From Paramecium sonneborni (Eukaryota; Ciliophora; Oligohymenophorea; Peniculida; Parameciidae), in contig CAJJDN010000029.1 in NCBI GenBank assembly GCA_905182985.1, positions 416,470 through 480,469 of the forward strand: a DNA stretch of 64,000 nucleotides, written 5' to 3'. Positions 24,207-37,074 of this stretch are shown in pieces (position 1 is the stretch's first letter; each line of letters starts with the position of its first letter). The translations under genes were made by a program, and so were the position numbers. Below the pieces are notes generated by a model. The model did not search any database. It was given only the letters and a program-made list of their open reading frames with translations, and was not told the origin of the DNA.

Positions 24207-25669
24207 TCAATGCCTCCAAATTTTAACCCTTCTATCCTTGCCTCCACTTCCAGCTTTTTCACCTCCAATAGGAGCCCAATCAACAGCATAAACCTCATCT
24301 GCATGTCCTGGTAAATCAAAGGCTAATTTCTTTTTTTATAAAGACCATAATTTCAAAGTAGAATCTTTAGAGGCTGATAACATATATCGAGAATCACTAG
24401 ACCATGAAACTTAGTAAACTGAACCAACATGTCCTCTCAAAGTAGCAATCCAAGTTCCATTATATCCATCCCAAATTCTTAAACTCTTATCAAAACTAGC
24501 AGAAACAATATATCTTCCATCTGGTGAAAATTACACATGATTAACTTATTATTAATGTCCAGTCATTCTAACTTTTGGTTTTGATGATGTATATTCCCAT
24601 AACATTAAAGTTTAATCATCACTAGCACTAACAAGTCTTTCATTTTTCCCATTCAAAATCTTATCATAAAAAACCTTAGCTTATTTAGTATTAATATCTG
24701 TATTCCCTTCACTAAAACATGCACATCTTATTGTATAATCAGTATGTAAGGCAATAGAATTGACCCAATGTCCATGTCCTTTTAATTCTTAAACTCTTTT
24801 TCCTGTTTTATTCCATACTCCAATAGTTGTGTCTTCAGATGCAGAATATATATATCCTTAACCTCCCCATAACATTCTAAATCTATTTAAAATTTATACT
24901 TAGTTATAGCTTTTTAATGAGCATTTATTACTATTAGACAAGAAAGAGAAATTCGACTCCAAATTCTAATACAACCATCTTTTGAAGAAGAAGCTACTAA
25001 TGTACATTCTTCATCTAGATGCATAGGTTACCAAGCTATACTAGTAACCCATTTAGTGTGTCCTTTAAGTGGTTATCCCTTTAATTAATTAGTTTAAACA
25101 TCCCAAATGCAAACCTGACCATCATGACTACCAGAAGCAATGTATTTACAATCAGGACTCCATGCTAAACAAAGAACCCAATTTTTATGACCTTAAAGAG
25201 TAGCTATTGGAGTTTCAGTCAACATATCCCATAATCTTATTGTAGTATCACCACTTCCTGTTGCTAAGATATCACCATGGGTTTTAAATTAAACACATAA
25301 TACAGGTTATTCATGACCTTCAAGAGCAGCTGTTTATCTAGTTATTGGTTGAATTCTAAATAAAGATTAAGGATGATATGTTAGAGAAAATGTATTTTCT
25401 AATTTATACTCTGGATCTGAAGCTATTAATTAATTTAAAGTATCCAGTAATTCTATATTGTTATGAAAAAATGAATAAACTTAATCTTCTTCTGTTTTTA
25501 CCAATTATTATAAAATTGATTGTAATTCTTGTTTAGTTGTATTGACTGATAATTCTAATGATTTCTATGCTTCTTCACCATAAGGATTAATGAGAGTAAC
25601 AAATACTCTTGTATCAGGAGCAAGTAAAGTAATTTAATTTGGTTTTATCTTCTTCTTTGTCTAATCCAT
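24207..25669 (-). CDS. NLE1: Notchless homologue, 60S ribosome assembly WD40 protein
   Basis: NLE1/Rsa4 joins pre-60S particles and is pulled by the AAA+ motor Midasin during maturation. One 23-nt intron leaves 479 residues. The N-terminal NLE (ubiquitin-like) domain occupies about residues 10-95 (ALLAPDTRVFVT-like, SILQQLVKTEED). Eight WD40 repeats follow (ALEGHEQPVLCVQF, GSGDTTIRLWD, GHKNWVLCLAWSPD, LVASSSKDGCIRIW) and the family ending GHADEVYAVDWAP .. GGKDRRVKIWRH is exact. It sits head-to-head with BCP1, another ribosome-related gene, across 22 bp. Confidence 0.95.
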
Positions 25670-25691
25670 TTATTGATCACTATTAAAATTA

Positions 25692-26619
25692 ATGAATCAA
25701 GACAAGAGAAAATAAAGAGATTTTGAAGATGATGATTCAGAAGAAGAATAAGAAATTGAATAACCTATTAATGTACATAATAAAGGAGATATGGAAGAGG
25801 AAATCAATCTTGACTTTGTTTTCCTTGATCCAAATCAAAAATAATTTCACTCTATTAAAACATTCATTAATGGTTATCTAGAGGGAATTAGTTTTAAATC
25901 CTCTGAATTAGCCAATATTATATGTGATTAAGTTGAATTAGGAACTATGGTTGGACAAGAAGATGAAGACAATGTTTTTGGTTTTACTACAATATTAAAT
26001 ATTGGTGAAATTAAGTAACTTTATATTTCATTATTATTAGGAGTAATGCCATTGGTGAAATCTTACATTATGTTGATACTAAATCTTAATAGCATAATAA
26101 ATAACATTAACAACTTTAACATATTCTTTAAACACCAAGAAAAGTTGGCTTATTCATTAATGAAAGAATTCTTAATTTAGCTCCATAACTTGTTCCCATC
26201 TTACATAATTAATTAGTAATTATCTTCTCTTATTTTAGAAAGAAGATATCAACTGGTTGCAAAAAGAAGATCCAAAAAGTTCCCTTACAAATTTAGATTA
26301 TTTGCTTGTCATCACTAAATGTTTTAAAGATATTGACTAATAAAAATAAACTTAAAAAGTAACATTAACTTTTTAAAATTAGAAATCTACTTCAGATCTC
26401 AATGATTTGATATTCTAAAAGTTTGAGGACTATGTTTTCCTTCAAAAATCTCTGCTTTCATTTCGATTCCTTAGTGAAGGATCTAAATAAACTTAACAAG
26501 TATCTGACTTTATGAAAACTGAATAAGATGGTCAAATATGCTATCGATTGATCTATCTGATTTAATTAAAAGATTATCTAGCATAAATTGCCAATATTGA
26601 ATAATATGTATAATAATGA
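25692..26619 (+). CDS. BCCIP: BCCIP/BCP1 family protein
   Basis: In yeast Bcp1 is the chaperone of ribosomal protein uL14; in animals BCCIP binds BRCA2 and p21. Introns of 26 and 23 nt leave 292 residues. The acidic N-terminus (FEDDDSEEEQEIE) is followed by family sequence: VFLDPNQKQFHSIKTF, SELANIICDQVELGT, DNVFGFTTILNI, LFINERILNLAPQLVP, and the C-terminal QICYRLIYLIQLKDYL. It shares a 22-bp divergent spacer with NLE1, suggesting shared control of two ribosome-assembly genes. Confidence 0.9.
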
Positions 26620-26705
26620 ATTTTAAAAATGTATCTAACTTAATATAATCTATCATTCTACTAATTATTTTAAATATATTTTATTCATAAACAAATAATC
26701 TATAA

Positions 26706-29024
26706 TCATAAATTTAGATTTTCGAAACACCCTTTTAACTTCTCTCTAGTAGCTGGCTTTATTATTACTCCATCAAAACCTTCATTTATACTTTTTTCTT
26801 AGTCTGATATACTACAAAAAGCAGTTACAGCAATTACAGGTATTGCCTTAACCAATTATTATTCGCATTCAATTTACCGAATTATTTAAACAGCCTCCCA
26901 ACCACTCATTAATGGCATATTTATGTCCATCAATATACAATGATAACCAGTGCATTTTCCACTACATTTATCTTATAATTTCTTTGATACTTTTTCTATA
27001 GCTTACTTTCCATTAAAGGCAGTCTCTATTTAGAATCCCATATCCTTTATGGTATGGGCAATTATATCAATATTAAATTACTCATCATCAACTATCAAAA
27101 TAGTTTCACATTTACAATGATTCTATCGTTTTTTTGGAATTTCTATAGACAAATCATGAGAATTGCTTCTTTTGAAAATATTAATTGCTGTGAATTAATG
27201 GCCTTTATTATAATTTAAGACTTTAACAGATGCACTTTATGCATCTTATAATGGAATAGTCATTTATAAAGATTTTTGTATTGATGATTTTTCTTCAATA
27301 TATCTAAGACAAAAATAAAATGATGAACCACTATCCTTAACAGAATCAACAAATAAGAGATTAGAATTTTCTGGGGCTAATTACCGAATTATTGATTTAC
27401 AAACTGATAAACCTAAACCAATTCCAACAGAATATTTAGATACTTTTTCATCTTCATCTGCAACATGTAACTAATATAATTGACTATTTTTTACTTTCTT
27501 TCTCAAAGTAACTAATTCTTCCTCATCCATACCAAATCCACTATCTTTTATATAAATTTCTAAAATATTAGTATCTTCTTATGAAAATTAAGATTGAACT
27601 TCATCTATAATACCAAAATAAGATGGAGAATTTTTTTTTTTTTTCACTTCTACTGTGATTCCACCTTAAATAGTAAACTTAATAGCATTTGTTAATAAAT
27701 TTAAAATAACTTAACAAAATCTTTACCTATCCCCTTTAATAATATATGCACAATTCTCTGGAATATCTAATTAATAACTTAATTATTTTCTATAAATTTA
27801 ATCTTTAATCAAATCTACACATTCTGTTATAGCATTAATTAATTCAAATTTGTCTTCTCTCAATTTTAATTTATTATCTAATAAATATCTATAATCAAAA
27901 AAATCTTGAACTTTGAATAATTATAATTTTGTGTATCTCAAAGCACATGCTAATTATTCAGACATCTATTCTCCTTTTAATAAACTATCCTAACATTGTT
28001 TTATATAACCATAAGCAGCATTTAAATTTGTTAACATTTCATGAGAAATAGATCTTAACAAATTCTTCTTTACTGATTCTAATTTTTTTAAACTAGTTTT
28101 TAAAAGAACTGGATTCAATTCATGAACAAAAAATATTTAGAAATCATCTTCCTCATCAAATAACTTATAATTCTCAATAACATAAATTAGGAACTTCATA
28201 TCATGATTCATGGTTGAAGGAGATAAATTTTGATGTTTTTGATTATTATCTCTTAGAATTTACTCAAAAGATTATTTTCCACTTGTAGGAGTTGAAGGTT
28301 TATTAATACTAATTCTATTTGATGATCTCTTTCTTTATTTCTTCTTTGAACTCTAAGTACACATATATGGTTAATGTCTTAATTCAACTTACAATGATAT
28401 ATCTGCAGTATATTATTTTTTTATTACTTATTCATCATCTTTTATTTTAAATGATGAAAAGAATTCTTATTTATATGATATTTTTTTATTTAATGGACCT
28501 TTATCACTTAAATTATATATCAATTATCTTGATCCACACTCAGGACTTAAAATTTCCTTTTTATAATTCACTTTCCGTATCTTATATTAATCAATCTATA
28601 ATTCATCTTCAAAATCAATTATTGATATTCCTTATTAATTCAATTCTGTTAGTTAAAGATTTTACAAAAAATGTAATTATAATTTTGAATAATTTATAAA
28701 TCTATCTGGTGATTAATCTGTATCAGAGTTATTTGATCCTTCTAATGTTAAGGATAAATTTTCAAAACTCTTATTTGAATAAAGCAATTAATTTTTATTT
28801 TTTTAAACTATACACATAGCCGATGGAATTGTATCTATAATTAGAAATAATGCTTAAAGTTTTGAGTAAATTAATATCTAAATTCCTTCTCTTCTCAACA
28901 TATGCATAATCATTATTAATATAAAAAATCCTAAACATTCATAAGATTTTTCAATACTAGATATCCAATATCCTCCTATACATATTCCCAAAGTTAACAG
29001 TTTCAGTTTTATTGTATAGGCCAT
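26706..29024 (-). CDS. Hybrid sensor histidine kinase with receiver domain
   Basis: Two-component signalling protein. From the N-terminus: at least two membrane segments (MAYTIKLKLLTLGIC, CLGFFILIMIMHM), a sensor stretch (IDTIPSAMCIV), the His box SISHEMLTNLNAAYG, the ATPase N-box NLLTNAIKFT, G1 IKDSGFGMDEE and G2 GIGLGLSVCK, then a receiver domain with LIVDDEQ, phospho-Asp in LMDINMPLMSG, VTAF and the conserved Lys in IIKPA. The CDS from 29024 to 26706 is a multiple of three. Further protein-like sequence up to 29339 (ATG there) suggests an additional 5' exon with another membrane segment that I could not join. Such kinases occur in ciliates but are absent in animals. Confidence 0.9.
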
Positions 29025-29780
29025 ATTAAACTAAATTACATTAATTGTGGTGTAAATTAATAAAAACGATGAGTTTGTCATATAAAAATATAGACAATAC
29101 CAATTAATGATAATAATTTAACAAATTCGAGTTATTTGAGTCATGATAGCCTTACAAGATTAACTTTTTTTAATAAGAATCACTAAAAGTAAATGTGATA
29201 AGCAGTTTATGCTTAATTGAATATATAGTTCCGCATCCCTTTGACTAATAATCAATCTTACTAAGATTATTATAAATGAAATAAACAAAGTTGGGATTTA
29301 AACTAAATCCATTTCCATTTAGAATTCCTACATTTTCCATTATTAATATTATTCTGATCCAAATTTGTTGTATGAGTTTTAAAATTTCCGTATAATTTCA
29401 CAAAGCATCTTCAAAATTAATTAATAATGCCATTATTATATTTATAATCAATAACAATCCATTTTAAATTATGGTTTTAAAGATCACTTTTTAGCAAGTT
29501 TCTCTTTAGAGATAGACTTTTTAACGAAAAATTAAAACAGCCATTTAATAATTCTTTTCATTTAAATTATTACTTAAATTTTGAAAAAAAAAATTTTAAA
29601 AACAAAAAATAAAATGATATCAAATTAGAAAAGATAAGCATTATAATTAAAATTATTCAGATGATAAAGATTAGTGAAAAAAATATTCTTAAATTATCTC
29701 AAAATCAAATTAACTCCTTCGCTTACCAAGATAACTAAAAAACTAATTTAATTAAAACACAATAATATAGAAGAACTTGA
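29025..29780. other. Spacer, possible 5' end of the histidine kinase
   Basis: The part below 29339 holds minus-strand open frames that may be a missing first exon of the histidine kinase. Above that the sequence is AT-rich without a convincing gene, apart from a short plus frame at about 29656-29770 (IKISEKNILKLSQN). Confidence 0.3.
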
Positions 29781-30060
29781 ATGAAGGAGAGTAATAATCT
29801 CCTTAATAAAAATATCAATCTTCATGAAAATATTGATTTTATAGAAGAACAAGATGATAAGTTCATTAATTATGATGATAATAATCATAAATTCATATAG
29901 TTTTATAAGATCGAAAGTTAAAGTTTTAAAAATCCAAAAATAAAAAAAACACCTTATCTTGAAACTAATGACTTTTACTTTTGTTATACTGAGTTTATGA
30001 TAATTTCTAAATTAAATTTTATTGTCTATCTTTTTTTAAACAATAGTTAGGGAGACCGCT
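29781..30060 (+). CDS. Possible small acidic protein
   Basis: An ATG at 29781 opens a frame whose first 90 codons look real (SNNLLNKNINLHENID, FIEEQDDKFINYDDN, KKTPYLETNDFYFCY). The frame stays open beyond 30060, but composition there is non-coding and it would run into the LC8 gene. The true end or an intron is unknown, and so is its function. Confidence 0.3.
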
Positions 30061-30270
30061 AATCATATTTTATACTTAATTAATGTAAAATTGAAAAATT
30101 AATAACTTTTTAAGAAAATTATAGACTCATAATTCAATATTCTATTTTTTATATTATATATTCAGAATATATTATTTAAGAATCACAAAATACATAAAAA
30201 AAATTAATTATATGCTTTTATCACATTTATTTAAAATATTATTTAATTAATATATTACAAAATATAAAGT

Positions 30271-30537
30271 ATGGAACAAATAAAGTTATAAATAAAGGCC
30301 ACCGATATGGATGAAGATTTTATTAAAAAAGTTACAGATATTACTTAATCAGCTATGCAATAATTTAGAACTGAAAAATAAATCGCTCATCACATTAAAT
30401 ATGAATTTGATAAATTTGATTAATTTGGTTGGAATTGTATAGTAGGAAGAAACTTTGGAAGTCATGTAATTCATTAAACAAAAAAATACATTTTTTATCA
30501 ACACAAAGAATTGTACTTCTTATTATGGAAGGCTTGA
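30271..30537 (+). CDS. Dynein light chain, LC8 type
   Basis: A small dimeric hub protein of dynein motors and many other complexes. A single exon of 88 residues matches LC8: TDMDEDFIKKVTDI, KQIAHHIKYEFDKF, GWNCIVGRNFGSHV and YFLLWKA at the end. In LC8 the CIVGRNFG strand forms the peptide-binding groove; here the usual HETKHFIYF is replaced by HQTKKYIFY. Confidence 0.95.
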
Positions 30538-30945
30538 ATAATCTGATTATTGATTATTAAAAATAAGTTTATTTACGAACTGTTTCATTAATTTTTTTTA
30601 TATTTATTCATTAAAATCAGGAGATTATCCTAGGTTTAGCTATCAATATTCTAAAAAAGTCTTAAATTACTATTTAGGATAAAGAATGAACATAAAAATA
30701 TATAATATCAATCATCATTAAAATATGTTATATTTAAATAAAAAAAATTAAGAATATTAAATTTTTTGGTTAATTAATTTTTTTAAAAAAGGAAGGTAAA
30801 CATAGCATTCATCTTAAAATTTTTGATTAATCACAATCACAATATGCTTAAAACAGGGTCAATAAATATAATGATTAGAAAATATTTTAATATAAAAAAA
30901 AAGTTTATTTTTAACTTATAAAATAATAATAAATTTATTATTATT
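30538..30945. other. AT-rich spacer with a short coding-like piece
   Basis: Mostly A/T runs. A short plus frame near 30795-30890 reads KHSIHLKIFDQSQSQ, which looks protein-like but has no start or context. I call no gene here. Confidence 0.25.
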
Positions 30946-32571
30946 ATGAAACAAGTAAATAATAACAACTAGTTGTAATAATTAGATCCAATAGAGGTGA
31001 TTGAAAATCTAGAAACATTAAAAAAAGTGATTAAATAAAAGGATACTTAAATTAAAAATATGGAAACAGAATTTTAGGAAAGAATTAATGCATTTTAACT
31101 AGCTGTTGCAAAAGATTAAGATGGATTAAAATAAGACATAATTTAATTTTTATTAAAAGACAACGAATAATAAAAAAAGATAGAATAACTTCATATAAAC
31201 TATGAATTGTAAACTTTAATTTTAATTACTTTTAGATTGTAAAATTAATTAGAAGAGACATTCATAGAATGTAACGACAAAATAAAGACTTTACTTAATA
31301 TAAATGATAAAAAAGATCACGAAATAGAGCAACTTAAATAATAAATAAGAGATACTGAAGAGAGAGTAAATTAACTGAGGAAAAATTCAATTTCAAAAGA
31401 TCGAAATTTATATGAAACAGAATCATTAATCAATAAAAAAGTGATTGATCTTTAAAAAAGAGAATCTGAATTGACATTTAAATTAAAACAAGCTTTGGAT
31501 AAAGTAATAATAAATTCAAATATTATTAGAATGAGTAATTGTAAAACTATTTTGAAAATTATCAAAGTGAAAAGGAAGTTAAATTAATAAAATAGGTTGA
31601 ACACTTAAAAAAGTAGAATAGTTCTTAATTAAACAATATCTCATCTAATTATGAAGATTAAGTTAAAACTTCAAAAGAAGTTATTGAACAATTATAAGAA
31701 CATATTCTTAATTAAAAAGAAAGATTATCTTAAATTTAAGATGAGAATTAAAAATTAAAATGTGAGGTAGAAATATCAAATGCTAAAATTAATTGTAATT
31801 TTTTATTTGAAATTTAGAATTATTACTAATAATTGATAAACTTTAGGAAACAGAAGCATTACATGATAAAACAAGAAGAGAATTTTAATAGATTGAAGAT
31901 GGTAAAAAATCATTAGAGAGAAATTATAAATTGTATATTAAATTATTATTTTTAGAGAAATATAAGCTTTATAAATTTAGTTAGAGGAAGCTACAAAATA
32001 CATAGATTTGACTACTAATCTATAATAAAATTTAAATAAAAAAGACTAAAATATATCATATTTATAAACAGAAAACAATTAATTATAAGAATTAGTTTAA
32101 GATTTGAGACTTTAAGTATCAAGTGTTGAATAACATTTTTAATAAAATGTTGATGAATAGAGAAAAGCTAATATATTATTATCAAATAAAGAATTTGAAC
32201 TTTAAACAATAATTGAAAGCTAAGCTTAAAATTTTATTGAATAGGAATAAAATTTAAAATAAAGTTATGAAGAATTGAAATTAGACTATTAAAATTTATA
32301 ATATGCTTATGAATTATTAAAATAGAAGAGTGGGGAAGATTCATTTAGATTAAAGTTATATAAAACAACTGAAAAAAAAGGTAGTAGAACAATTTTTGGA
32401 AATTAAACAGGAATGATAACTGGTGAGAGAAATGATTAAAATAACAAAGAAACAATAAAAATTGATGATGAAGGTTTTTTAAAGACTTTAGAAAGTTATT
32501 AAAAATAAGATTAAGAAACAAAACAAACAAATAAAAGATTAGATCGTAATGTATATGTTAGAAGAAGTTGA
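30946..32571 (+). CDS. Long coiled-coil protein
   Basis: Five exons (introns of 27, 26, 23 and 23 nt) give 508 residues. Nearly the whole chain is coiled coil rich in Q, E, K, L and N (ENLETLKKVIKQKD, EEVNQL-like heptads, QVKTSKEVIEQLQEH). The last 80 residues are more polar (GSRTIFGNQTGMITG) and end in RNVYVRRS. No motif identifies a family. Structural or cytoskeletal function is inferred from the coiled coil and the neighbouring SF-assemblin gene. Confidence 0.75.
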
Positions 32572-32663
32572 GTATACTAATTCTATTTTATATTTAATTA
32601 TGATAAACTTAATGAAATGAAAAATTTATCTTAAAAATGATAAAATTAACTGATTATTATATT

Positions 32664-33524
32664 TCATTTTGATTCTGATAAGGCAGCCTTTTATTGTTAT
32701 ACTTTGGCATGAGTTTCTTCCATTTTTTCATAAGCTTCTTCTAATATTGATAATAATGCTTCATGTCCATCCATTCTTAATTATCTCTCTTCTTCTAATT
32801 CGCTTTTAACTCTTATGACAACTTCTTTGAGAGTAGTGAATATTCCAACTTCAGCATCTTCTCTTTTAATAAAATATAGATTAGGATTACCTTTATTATT
32901 TGCCTACATTAACTTAATCAAATAATTTAGAAATTTCTTAACTTGCTTTTTTCACAATAGATTGATCTTCTTGAACTCTTTCTTAATTTTCTTATACATT
33001 ATATTACCATAATGCAGGTAAATCATTTTATAAAGTTGTATTAATAATATTTACTTATTAATTTCTTACTTTAATTTCTTATCCTATCTATTAAAGTAAC
33101 TCTTAAACCTTTGAAATTATTCATTATAATTTTACTTATTGATCATAATTGGATAAAACTTATTCACTTTGTTCTCTATTTGCTTTGACATCATCATCTA
33201 ATCTTTTTTAGAGTTTATTCTCTAAATTTTTTATTTCTTTTAACTTTTTATCATGTGAAGAACTATATTATTCATTTTGTTTTTCAAATTTTTTTGTTAA
33301 ATCTTAAAATTAACCTGATAATTATCCCTATTTTAAAGAAAACAAAGTACAAGTTATTCACTATAATTATTGATAATATCTTTCAATTCGCTTTAAGCTT
33401 AATTAATTCTGTCATAAATTTCATCTATTTTTGCATCTTTAGTATTGTCAACTTCGAATTAAAGAGCTCCCAATTTTTCTTATAATTTGGTGTATCTCTC
33501 ATTGATTTAGGCATTAGGATCCAT
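32664..33524 (-). CDS. SF-assemblin-like striated-fibre protein
   Basis: SF-assemblins polymerise into striated fibres attached to basal bodies (kinetodesmal/striated rootlets). The frame starts at ATG 33524 and ends at TGA 32664, with at least one 23-nt intron near 33340. About 270 residues are nearly all helical: RYTKLQEKLGALQFEV, DEIYDRINQAQSELK, then the family-like C-terminus ERQLRMDGHEALLSILEEAY. The head domain and rod proportions fit SF-assemblin/beta-giardin. One more intron or a base error is needed to make the length exact. Confidence 0.75.
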
Positions 33525-33552
33525 TTAATAATAAATAAATATAAATTTTATT

Positions 33553-35229
33553 TCAGTTCTAATTTTTTTTTTCAATTAAAACCATCATAATTTCTTTAAT
33601 TTCATCTTCTTTGTTGCTTTCAACTTCTCCATCAGAACTAGATAATAATTTTTATTTACTTTTAAAAATCTAATGATTTACCAACAGTATCATAAGGTAA
33701 TGTACATGTTGATATCACAGAAATGATAGAACTAATAGCAAAAGCTAAAAATGGTAAATGTGCTTCTTATTCAAATAAAGGTATAAGAATATATGGAGAA
33801 ATAGCAGCACCTATTCTTCCAACAGCACAACTACTACCAAATCCTAAAGTTCTATTAGAAGTATGAAATATTTCTGTTGAATATGGATATAGCATTGCCC
33901 AACATTCCTTCATAAAAAATCTAGCAAAAAAATATGGCCAAGAAGCATAATATGACCATATATGCATTATAGTTGCACAAAAGAATGAAATTGTCATTGT
34001 GTTCTTTCTACCAAAAAAAGGTATTTCAACAATTAATAATGATAAAATTATTGATGGTATTTCACCTAACACTGTTGTTAAATAATCTACAAATGTTTTT
34101 TTCTTAGATCCTAAAATAAATGGTAAAATAAGTAATTATCCAAAATACATCTAACATAATATTTATTGTATATTTTTACAAAATTAATACAAAACCATAT
34201 TATCCATAATCTTATAGTTGTACTTTTATTATTTTTGTTAAATAATTCTTTCATAGTTCCTCTTTACTCTGAACGAAATACTTTTGTAACCCATTTCTCT
34301 ATTGCTATTCTCTCTTTCGCTGATATATATCCATATCTTTATTAAATATATATATATATTATAATATACTTAGATCCCTTAAATGGATCAGATGATATCT
34401 CTGGTTATACACTTTTAAATAATTTACTAATTATTCCTGTATTATTTTAATTTTTATGAATAATATCTTCAATAACATTTAAACCATTTACTACTTATCC
34501 ACTAGCCATTAAATATCTTGGACTCTCCATTAAAAAAATCATAGATAAAATTCCAACAATTAAGGAAGTTATTGAACTTAACATCATCATTAATCTCCAA
34601 TTTCCTTAATTAAAATTCTCTAAACATAAAAATGCTAATAAAAATGCATAAATTTTGCCTACAGATACAAAGAAATTTATAATTATTAAAAATCTTCCTC
34701 TTACATCTGGTGCAGTAATTTCAGATATCATTGTAGTTGTTAATGGAATTGAAAATCCTTGTCAAATTAATTGTACTTAATACCATAAACAAAACCATAT
34801 CCTAATCTTGCAAAAATCATATGATAAAAATTTGTACAAACCAAAAAGCTGTTTGCCATAAAAAATTAAATTATGCAAGATATATAAATACATTTTAATC
34901 TTCCTTTACGATCTGCAATAAATCCAGTCAATAATGAACCCAATACCATTCCTTATCTATTTTGAAATAGAACACTCTACCCAAATAAAATATGCTTGTT
35001 AAGACCTAAATTTATAAACTTGTTAGTTGCCATTCAGATTTTAATATAGGCATTAAAAAACTCATTAATATTAACTCACATCCATCATTTAAATCAATAA
35101 AAACTAAAATTGATAAAGCTAAAATTTAATATCTCCCTGTTCCACACTTTCTTAATAAACTTATTATCTTACTCTTTTTTCTATCAATTAATCCAGAGAT
35201 AATTTAGCATTCTCTTAATACAAATTCAT
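33553..35229 (-). CDS. Major facilitator transporter (SV2/organic-solute type)
   Basis: A twelve-helix solute carrier of the MFS superfamily, near the SLC22/SV2 group. Family marks: LMSFLMPILKSEW in helix 1, GMVLGSLLTGFIADRKGR (the MFS loop motif D-R-x-G-R), ARLGYGF, PLTTTMISEITAPDVRGR (second signature), GNWRLMMMLSS, FLMESPRYLMASG, then GEIPSIILSLLIVEIPFFGRKN and FMKECWAMLYPYSTEIF. At least five introns of 22-29 nt are needed. The C-tail is acidic and cytosolic (DGEVESNKEDEIKE). The substrate cannot be told from sequence. Confidence 0.88.
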
Positions 35230-35404
35230 TAATTAAATAATATTTAATATTATAATCTCAATTTTATTTTAAGACTTTCTTTTTATTCAAACTTATCAGG
35301 TTTCAATTACTATCAAAATCAGTGTATGAATAGATTAAAAAATACAATTATCCATTATAATATTATCATTATAATCTAAAAACCTAAACATATATTGATT
35401 GAAT

Positions 35405-35895
35405 TCATAAAGAGTGTTATTTATATTAATTTAAAGTAGATTCGAGAAAGTATGTAAGTTATCTAACAGCAGATTCAACTTGTTCATTATCAGATTAACA
35501 ATCATTATCCATAGACTAGTATAATTATTATAACATTTTAATACATGTGAAATAATTTAGTTATAAGCAGGAGGTATTTTTAATTCTTTGTCATCATAAC
35601 ATAAGAATTCTCTTACATTTCCTTTTGAGTCATATAATTATAAGTTTTGATATTTTTTTATATTCGTCATTTTGAAATATTTTGTTATTGTTCTTTGAGG
35701 CAAAGGTTTTTTTTTCTCAAAACTAATTGCAGTTGTACACTTTTTTATTGTTTTAGTTGCAACTATTTTATTGTTAATTTGGATGTTTTCTTTATTTACA
35801 ATATTTGCAGTTAATGTTTCCTGTAGAAAATTTTTATTATAATAATTATACCCATCGTTATTTTTTTGTATTATTGAATTTTCTATTTGTATCAT
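35405..35895 (-). CDS. Small protein with a PCNA-interacting (PIP-box) motif
   Basis: Two exons with a 29-nt intron give 153 residues. Near residue 68 lies PQRTITKYFK, a perfect PIP-box (Q-x-x-I-x-x-Y-F) preceded and followed by basic residues, as in PCNA clients. The N-terminal half is polar and N-rich (IQIENSIIQKNNDG). The C-terminal half has ELKIPPAYNQIISH and an acidic then helical end (DCQSDNEQVESAVRQL). No other domain is recognised. A role in replication or repair is inferred only from this motif. Confidence 0.65.
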
Positions 35896-36074
35896 ATAAT
35901 TTAGACATTTTTAAGTACTTATAAACTATTATAATAAAAATAATATGGCATTCAAATTTAAAATTTCGTTAAAAATGCTTAGTTTAAATTCTAAAAAAAT
36001 GGCGGAATATAAATTTTTGTAAACACATAAATTAATTTGAAATCAAATTTATTATTGGATTGAAACTATATTTT

Positions 36075-36656
36075 TCATACTGGTGGTAAATTAATATTTT
36101 GAATATCCTTTTCAGATATTTCTCCAGCTTGCAATTATTTCTATTTTTTTAAAATTTAATTTTACAATTATTTTTTGACGTTCACTCTTATTACCACCAT
36201 TATGTTTAAATTTAATGTGTAAATTCAATGAAACATCTGATCCATAAAGCTTTTCACAATTTTTATAAGGACACTAAAAAATTTATAAATTCAATACACA
36301 CTTTAAAATTTTTATCAATTTCAGCTGCAGTTCTTCTTTTCTTTTTTTTCTTATTAGTTGCTTCAATTTCTTAAAATTTTTACTCAATTAATTAAACCCT
36401 CTATTTTAACTCATGTATTTAAGATTAAAACTCTTATAATTAAGTACAATTTTTTTAATACAAAAACATCATTTCCTGAATAGATTATTAACTATCAAAT
36501 TGTATGTTATCTATTTTAACTTGATAAAATACCCTCAAATTATTTAGGAAGTTGTTCATCCGTTATTGTATTCTTTCTTTCAGTATCATTTACTTAAACA
36601 TTTTGAATATTGTAAAGATTATTATTTTCAGTAATCATATTCGATCTATAAGTCAT
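36075..36656 (-). CDS. C2H2 zinc-finger protein with coiled coil
   Basis: Introns of 22, 28 and 25 nt leave 168 residues. A short coiled coil (EFQSQIHELKQRVQLIEQK) and a basic cluster (NKKKKRRTAAEID) precede one C2H2 finger, CPYKNCEKLYGSDV .. HIKFKHNGG, split from the basic cluster by an intron. The tail reads KQLQAGEISEKDIQ. A single finger next to KKKKRR suggests a nuclear nucleic-acid-binding protein. Target unknown. Confidence 0.75.
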
Positions 36657-37074
36657 TATGATATAGAACTTACTTCTGATTTATAATAATAACCTTTTTG
36701 GTTACTTTTGGAATTTATTAAAGCGATCTCATAATTAAATTTTATTGCTCTTCAAAATTTATTGCAATTTATTTTTATTAATTCCTAATTATATCAATAA
36801 TAAATTTATGAATATTAATAGTAATTCAAAACATAAAATAAATATTTAAAATAATGACTCTAAATATAATGAAATCTTCATAATTTCTAATTATATTTTA
36901 AAATAATTGAAGAACTAAATAAGATACAAATTTCCTTCAAATATACATTTTAAATCATTCTAATTAGGGTATTATTTTCTATAAATTTTAATTTTAAAAT
37001 AACGTAATCAATTACTTTTTACAATTATAAATGAGGGCAAAAAAATAATATTTTATTTATATTTTAAAGTAAAT
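36657..37074. other. Divergent AT-rich spacer
   Basis: No coding frame seen. It lies between the zinc-finger gene (minus) and the duplicated-domain gene (plus), so promoters of both are expected here. Confidence 0.3.

Noticed and set aside
27635..27652. Long T-run inside the histidine kinase
   Set aside because: It reads as a lysine run (VEVKKKKN) in frame and needs no special explanation.
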